A program made the translations under genes and the position numbers. Positions 59,963 to 64,000 of a stretch of DNA of 64,000 nt are shown here, piece by piece. Below the pieces are notes generated by a model. It ran no database searches and had not been told where the DNA came from. It saw only the letters and a program-made list of their open reading frames with translations. How positions within the stretch are numbered: position 1 is the stretch's first letter; each line of letters opens with the position of its first letter. The stretch comes from Leptolyngbya iicbica LK (GTDB taxonomy: Bacteria > Cyanobacteriota > Cyanobacteriia > Phormidesmidales > Phormidesmidaceae), in NCBI RefSeq assembly GCF_004212215.1, contig NZ_QVFV01000006.1, forward strand, positions 182,805 through 246,804. The letters run 5' to 3'.

Positions 59963-60744
59963 TGCAGCGTTATTGGCAGGTCTTGACTTTGTTTTGGAGT
60001 ACCGCGATCGCGGCAGAGCTGGAATATCGGCTCAACTTTGTCATTGCCGCCTTGAGCAGTCTGGGCGGCTTAGCGGGTAGCTTATTCGGCCTCTTTCTTT
60101 TTTATGGATCAGGCTATGAGTTCCCCGGCTGGAACTGGGAAGCCGCGCTCGTTGTCTTGGGCATTTTTACAATGCTACAGGGCTTTTCCGCGACTTTTTT
60201 GGCTCCGAACCTGAACAAAATTGTGCGGCAAGTGCAGGAAGGCACCCTTGATTTTGTCTTACTCAAGCCAATTAGCTCGCAGTTTTGGCTCTCAACGCGC
60301 ACGCTATCGCCGTGGGGTATCCCAGATCTGGTGTTTGGCCTGATAATCATCGGCTACGCTGGGTCGCGATTGGGTGTCCCTCCCTTGGCTTATTTGCTCG
60401 CCCTTCCTACGCTGGTATTTGGCTTTCTGAGTCTCTACAGTCTGTGGTTTATGTTGGGGGCGACCAGCATCTGGTTTGTCAAAATTTATAACGTCACGGA
60501 AGTCCTACGGGGCTTGTTGGAAGCCGGACGCTTCCCAGTCGTCGCCTATCCGGTGGCCTATCGGGTCTTCCTGACTTTTGTAATTCCGGTGGCGTTTCTC
60601 ACCACAGTGCCCGCACAAGCCCTGCTCGGCCGAGTGGAATGGGGATGGATTCTCAGTTCGGTGCTGCTCGCGATCGCCCTCCTCCAGCTTTCTCGCTGGT
60701 TTTGGCGTTTCGCCCTCCGCTTCTACACCAGCGCCTCCAGCTAA
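59959..60744 (+). CDS. ABC-2 family permease (DUF990), second of a pair
   Basis: From ATG 59959 (MMQRYWQVLTLFWSTAIAAE) the protein has 261 residues, six helices, and the same layout as its partner: AELEYRLNFVIAALSSL near the start and NKIVRQVQEGTLDFVLLKPI in the loop. The start overlaps the stop of the first permease by 4 bp, which indicates translational coupling. No ATPase gene follows; the nearest is the one at 57185-58168 on the opposite strand. Confidence 0.9.
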   Translation: MMQRYWQVLTLFWSTAIAAELEYRLNFVIAALSSLGGLAGSLFGLFLFYGSGYEFPGWNWEAALVVLGIFTMLQGFSATFLAPNLNKIVRQVQEGTLDFVLLKPISSQFWLSTRTLSPWGIPDLVFGLIIIGYAGSRLGVPPLAYLLALPTLVFGFLSLYSLWFMLGATSIWFVKIYNVTEVLRGLLEAGRFPVVAYPVAYRVFLTFVIPVAFLTTVPAQALLGRVEWGWILSSVLLAIALLQLSRWFWRFALRFYTSASS

Positions 60745-60759
60745 GATACCCCTACCACT

Positions 60760-60866
60760 CAACAGCCGAGACGGCTGTTGCTACCCACCTACCCTCACAC
60801 CCCTCTACCCATCTACCCACCTACCCTCACACCCACCTACCCTCACACCCACCCACCCTCACACTC
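60760..60866. repeat. Palindrome followed by a CCCACCTACCCTCACA-type tandem array
   Basis: CAACAGCCG at 60760-60768 pairs with CGGCTGTTG at 60772-60780 around AGA, and echoes the core of the dispersed repeat family. From 60783 to about 60866 the strand is almost purely pyrimidine plus A, with repeated CCCACCTACCCTCACA and CCCACC blocks. It lies between the permease pair and cpcT. Confidence 0.75.
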
Positions 60867-60926
60867 CTGCTCCTGCCTCTTCCCTCAATCTCGTAAAATA
60901 GAATCCGTTAGTTTAGCGCCGCACCC

Positions 60927-61520
60927 ATGACACATTCGACGGATATTGCCACCCTTGCCCGCTGGATGGCCGCCGACTTTAGCAACCAACAGCAGGCATT
61001 TGATAACCCGCCGCTGTACGCCCATATTCGCGTCTGTATGCGGCCGCTGCCCCCCAGTTTGTTAGATGGCGCCGCCTTGTATCTGGAGCAGGCGTATGAT
61101 TTTGCGCTGCAACAGCCCTATCGGGCGCGAGTGCTCAAACTGCTGACGGTGGATAATCGCATCGAGATTGAAAACTACACCATCAAAGAAGTTGAAAACC
61201 TGTACGGTGCTGCCCGCGATCGCGACAAACTAAGTGAATTGACCCGCGATCGCCTGGAATTTATGCCCTGCTGCAACATGCATGTGGAATGGACCGGACA
61301 CAGCTTCAAAGGACAGGTCGAGCCGGGTAAGGGCTGCATCGTCGAGCGCAAAGGCATGAAAACCTATCTCGACAGCGTGTTCGAAATTGATGGCGAAAAG
61401 TTTCAGAGTTGGGATCGCGGGCGGGATCCGGAGACTGACCAACATTTATGGGGAGCGCTCGCTGGGCCGTTTTCCTTTACCCGGCGCACGAGCTTTGCCG
61501 ACGAAGTGACCGTCAGCTAA
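60927..61520 (+). CDS. cpcT: CpcT/CpeT family phycobiliprotein lyase
   Basis: The 197-residue protein is a lipocalin-like CpcT/CpeT lyase. These attach phycocyanobilin to Cys-beta153 (CpcT) or act on phycoerythrin (CpeT). Segments LARWMAADFSNQQQAFDNPP, YAHIRVCMRPLP, LYLEQAYDFALQQPYRARVL, GCIVERKGMKTYLDSVFEID and DRGRDPETDQHLWGALAGPF are characteristic. It is unlinked to phycobilisome genes here, which is common. The choice of CpcT over CpeT rests on the overall pattern and is not certain. Confidence 0.9.
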   Translation: MTHSTDIATLARWMAADFSNQQQAFDNPPLYAHIRVCMRPLPPSLLDGAALYLEQAYDFALQQPYRARVLKLLTVDNRIEIENYTIKEVENLYGAARDRDKLSELTRDRLEFMPCCNMHVEWTGHSFKGQVEPGKGCIVERKGMKTYLDSVFEIDGEKFQSWDRGRDPETDQHLWGALAGPFSFTRRTSFADEVTVS

Positions 61521-61558
61521 CTAAAAACCGTCGCTCGGCGTCCTTACTGAACCTTTGC

Positions 61559-62386
61559 ATGGCCAAACAACGACTCGATATGCTGCTGGTAGAGCGAGGC
61601 CTCTGTGAAACTCGCCAGTTGGCTCAACGCTGGATACGGGCTGGCGAGGTGCAGGTCAATCATCAAGTCGTCGATAAGCCCGGGACGGCGATCGCCCTCG
61701 ATGCAGAAATCACTGTCAAGCCGCGATCTCGATTTGTGTCCCGCGGTGGCGAAAAACTGGCAAAAGCCCTCGAGACTTTTGCCATTACGGTGAGCGATCG
61801 CATTTGTCTGGATGGCGGCATTTCCACAGGCGGTTTTACCGATTGTCTGCTTCAAGCAGGAGCAGCACAGGTTTACGGCATTGATGTGGGCTATGGTCAG
61901 GTAGCGTGGAAACTGCGCCAAGATCCCCGTGTGGTCTTACGAGAGCGCACCAATTTGCGTCATCTCACCCCTGAAGAGTTGTATGGCGAAGCCGCAGCCC
62001 TGCCCGATTTTGGGGTGATGGATGTGTCGTTCATTTCTCTGACAAAGGTATTGCCCGCATTTTGGCAGTTACTCACCGCCCCTCGGGAAGTAGTGCTACT
62101 GGTTAAACCGCAGTTTGAGGTCGGGCGAGACAAGATTGGCAAAAAAGGCGTGGTGCGATCGCCGCAAGATCAGGCCGATGCGATTTGGCAAGTGTTGCAG
62201 ACGGCGAGGGCGTTGGGATGGCGCGATCGCGGACTCACCTTTTCGCCTATCGTTGGCCCCGCTGGCAACATCGAATTCTTGCTCTGGCTGGCTGCTTCAG
62301 CCTCGCAGCCTCAACTTCACGACGAATCACTGACTGAACAAGGCACTTTAAACATCGCAAAACAGGCCCAAGCTGAATTAGCTTGA
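61559..62386 (+). CDS. tlyA: TlyA family rRNA methyltransferase/hemolysin-like protein
   Basis: From ATG 61559 (MAKQRLDMLLVERGLCETRQ) the protein has 275 residues. It begins with an S4 RNA-binding domain (AQRWIRAGEVQVNHQVVDKP). An FtsJ-like methyltransferase domain follows with SRGGEKLAKALETF, LDGGISTGGFTDCLLQAGA, VMDVSFISLTKVLPAF and LVKPQFEVGRDKIGKKGVV. TlyA 2'-O-methylates rRNA. The longer upstream frame is not conserved. The second residue of the G-x-S-T motif (LDGGIST) replaces the usual D-V-G-A-S-T. Confidence 0.92.
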   Translation: MAKQRLDMLLVERGLCETRQLAQRWIRAGEVQVNHQVVDKPGTAIALDAEITVKPRSRFVSRGGEKLAKALETFAITVSDRICLDGGISTGGFTDCLLQAGAAQVYGIDVGYGQVAWKLRQDPRVVLRERTNLRHLTPEELYGEAAALPDFGVMDVSFISLTKVLPAFWQLLTAPREVVLLVKPQFEVGRDKIGKKGVVRSPQDQADAIWQVLQTARALGWRDRGLTFSPIVGPAGNIEFLLWLAASASQPQLHDESLTEQGTLNIAKQAQAELA

Positions 62387-62429
62387 GCCTGTTAAATCCA
62401 TCAGTTACTCGTGTTTTCACACGAGTAAC
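62361..62429. terminator. Two hairpins between tlyA and tkt
   Basis: AACAGGCCCAAGCT pairs with AGCTTGAGCCTGTT (one mismatch) at 62361-62393, beginning inside the tlyA coding end. GTTACTCGTG pairs perfectly with CACGAGTAAC at 62404-62429 around TTTTCA. They separate two convergent genes and probably terminate both. Confidence 0.65.
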
Positions 62430-62447
62430 CGCAATTTGACTGGCAAA

Positions 62448-64000
62448 TTACAGCGCGTTTGCCTTAGCAACCACGTTCTCTACGGTGTAGCCAAACTTTT
62501 CAAACACAGTATTGCCAGGAGCCGAAGCACCAAAGCGCTCAACGCTGATGACATCGCCTTCAGCGCCCACATACTTGCACCAGCCCATGCCAATGCCCGC
62601 TTCCACTGCCAAGCGCTTAGTGACCGCCTTGGGGAAAACGGACTCCTGGTAAGCCGCATCTTGTGCATCAAACAATTCCCAAGAGGGCATGGAAACAACT
62701 CGCACTTTCTTGCCTGCAGCCGTCAATTGCTCGGCTGCCCTAACACACAGTTCGAGTTCGCTACCCGTACCGATCAAAATCAGGTCGGGAGTACCATCAC
62801 TATCAGAGATGGTGTATGCCCCTTTGGCCACACCTTCGATAGAAGTACCCGCGATTTGGGGTAAGTTTTGACGCGACATTGCCATTAAGGTTGGGGCTTT
62901 GCGGCTCTCAATGGCCACCTTATAGGCTCCAGATGTCTCTGTGCCGTCGGCGGGACGAATCACAGTGAGATTAGGAATGGCGCGCAAAGAAGCGATCGTT
63001 TCCACGGGCTGGTGAGTGGGGCCATCTTCACCCAAACCGATGGAGTCGTGGGTGAGAACGTAAATCACGCCCGCCTGGGACAGAGCTGATAGGCGAATCG
63101 CCGCCCGCATGTAGTCAGCAAAGACGAGGAAGGTCGCACAGTAGGGAATGAGACCGGAATTGTGCAGTGCGATGCCGTTACAGATCGCGCCCATACCATG
63201 CTCACGCACCCCAAAGCGAATGTTGCGATTTTCGTAAGCGCCTTTTTGGAAGTCACCGGACACCTTCATGAAGGTGTTGTTGGACTTCGTCAAGTCAGCA
63301 GAGCCGCCGATCAGCTCAGGGACCACTGGAGCCAGGGCATTCAGCGTCGCTTCAGAGGTCTTGCGAGTCGCGATCGCTTTGTCATCGGTGGTGTAAGTCG
63401 GCAGCGCATCGGCCCAGTTTTCCGGCAGCTTGCCCGACAGCATCCGCTCAAACAACGCCGCCTCTTCGGGGTACTTAGTACGATAAGTCGCCAGCGTCTC
63501 TTCCCACTCTGCTTGCAGGCTAGCTCCTCGCTCCACCGCTTTGCGCATGTGGCTCAGAGCATCTTCCGGCACTTCAAAGCTGTCGTAGTTCCAGCCCAAA
63601 GCTTCACGGGTGAGCCGAATTTCATCCGGCCCCAACGGCGCACCATGGACGCCAGCAGTATCCGCCATGTTGGGAGAACCGTAGCCAATGGTGGTCGTGA
63701 CCTTAATCATGGTCGGCTTATCGGTCACCGCTTTAGCTTCTGCAATGGCTTTACCGATCGCATCCAGATCAGTGTTGCCATTTTCCACATGCAACACATG
63801 CCAGCCATAAGCTTCAAAACGCTTGGATACGTCTTCGGTGAAGGCAATATCGGTAGAACCATCAATGGAGATATGGTTGTCGTCATACAGGGCGATCAGC
63901 TTGCCGAGGCCCAGGTGTCCGGCCAGGGAACAAGCTTCACCAGAAACCCCTTCCATATTGCAACCGTCGCCCAAGATTACGTAGGTATAGTGATCAACGA
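62448..64000 (-). CDS. tkt: Transketolase, 5' end beyond the window
   Basis: The visible 517 residues cover the later two-thirds of transketolase. They run from [20 protein letters not shown] (the thiamine-diphosphate GDG motif) through [44 protein letters not shown] and [20 protein letters not shown] to [18 protein letters not shown]. The reading frame remains open to the last base, so the gene starts outside the window. It moves two-carbon units in the Calvin cycle and pentose pathway. The stop lies just after the hairpins shared with tlyA. Confidence 0.96.
   Translation of the reverse strand, partial: VDHYTYVILGDGCNMEGVSGEACSLAGHLGLGKLIALYDDNHISIDGSTDIAFTEDVSKRFEAYGWHVLHVENGNTDLDAIGKAIAEAKAVTDKPTMIKVTTTIGYGSPNMADTAGVHGAPLGPDEIRLTREALGWNYDSFEVPEDALSHMRKAVERGASLQAEWEETLATYRTKYPEEAALFERMLSGKLPENWADALPTYTTDDKAIATRKTSEATLNALAPVVPELIGGSADLTKSNNTFMKVSGDFQKGAYENRNIRFGVREHGMGAICNGIALHNSGLIPYCATFLVFADYMRAAIRLSALSQAGVIYVLTHDSIGLGEDGPTHQPVETIASLRAIPNLTVIRPADGTETSGAYKVAIESRKAPTLMAMSRQNLPQIAGTSIEGVAKGAYTISDSDGTPDLILIGTGSELELCVRAAEQLTAAGKKVRVVSMPSWELFDAQDAAYQESVFPKAVTKRLAVEAGIGMGWCKYVGAEGDVISVERFGASAPGNTVFEKFGYTVENVVAKANAL

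Overview
The window is cyanobacterial chromosomal DNA. The palindrome GCGATCGC (HIP1) and its partial forms occur throughout. The gene set includes ycf35, a CpcT/CpeT-type phycobiliprotein lyase, a class II Calvin-cycle aldolase, transketolase, an aspartokinase with four ACT repeats, FeSOD and a PEP-CTERM protein. Base composition and the abundance of dispersed repeats fit a filamentous Leptolyngbya-like lineage, but that placement is an inference. Most genes are ordinary single genes or short operons on both strands, with many convergent pairs separated by hairpins.

Region by region. 1-6.9 kb: a decayed two-gene HNH module at the left edge, then DUF3592, a GST, a methyltransferase, a GNAT enzyme divergent from a PuuE-type allantoinase, and small unknowns with two strong inverted repeats. 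7-11 kb: a rhodanese, a ZIP-like transporter with a cyclic-nucleotide-binding domain inserted in it, a convergent CDF exporter, and a saccharopine-dehydrogenase-like oxidoreductase. 11.3-12.5 kb: a tight DUF2997-ycf35-ferredoxin operon. 12.6-22.5 kb: PEP-CTERM protein, CPBP protease, DUF427, fba, tRNA-Lys, lysC, YHS lipoprotein, nusB, ftsY. 22.6-24.5 kb: a pentapeptide-repeat gene cut in two by an intact 921-bp IS5-family element; the insertion can be removed in silico to restore the frame exactly.

24.6-32.8 kb: glutathione peroxidase, a TIGR02466-type oxygenase, a CapA-like protein, an SH3b protein, a two-component system and an APC permease. 33.5-42.2 kb: TMEM175-like, MgtC/DUF4010, a BcsA-like glycosyltransferase, a secreted protein of 31-residue repeats, several very small membrane proteins, and an MprF-like protein with the synthetase domain before the flippase domain. 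42.5-51.2 kb: sodB, a signalling-looking run of two FHA proteins and an LRAT-PspA-like fusion, isochorismatase-like, LOG, PIN-PhoH, coaE-hemD. 51.4-54.4 kb: an accessory pocket (HNH, Uma2, DUF29 flanked by 54-bp direct repeats, unknowns). 54.7-64 kb: GT2, aat, an ABC-2 exporter, rnc, two DUF990-type permeases without their own ATPase, cpcT, tlyA and the 3' part of tkt.

No CRISPR array, phage or large new multigene defence system is visible. The most unusual items are single-gene architectures: the ZIP-cNMP sensor transporter, the LRAT-PspA fusion next to FHA genes, the permuted MprF-like protein and the 31-residue-repeat exported protein. A family of dispersed repeats has copies near 1.4, 49.6 and 51.3 kb.
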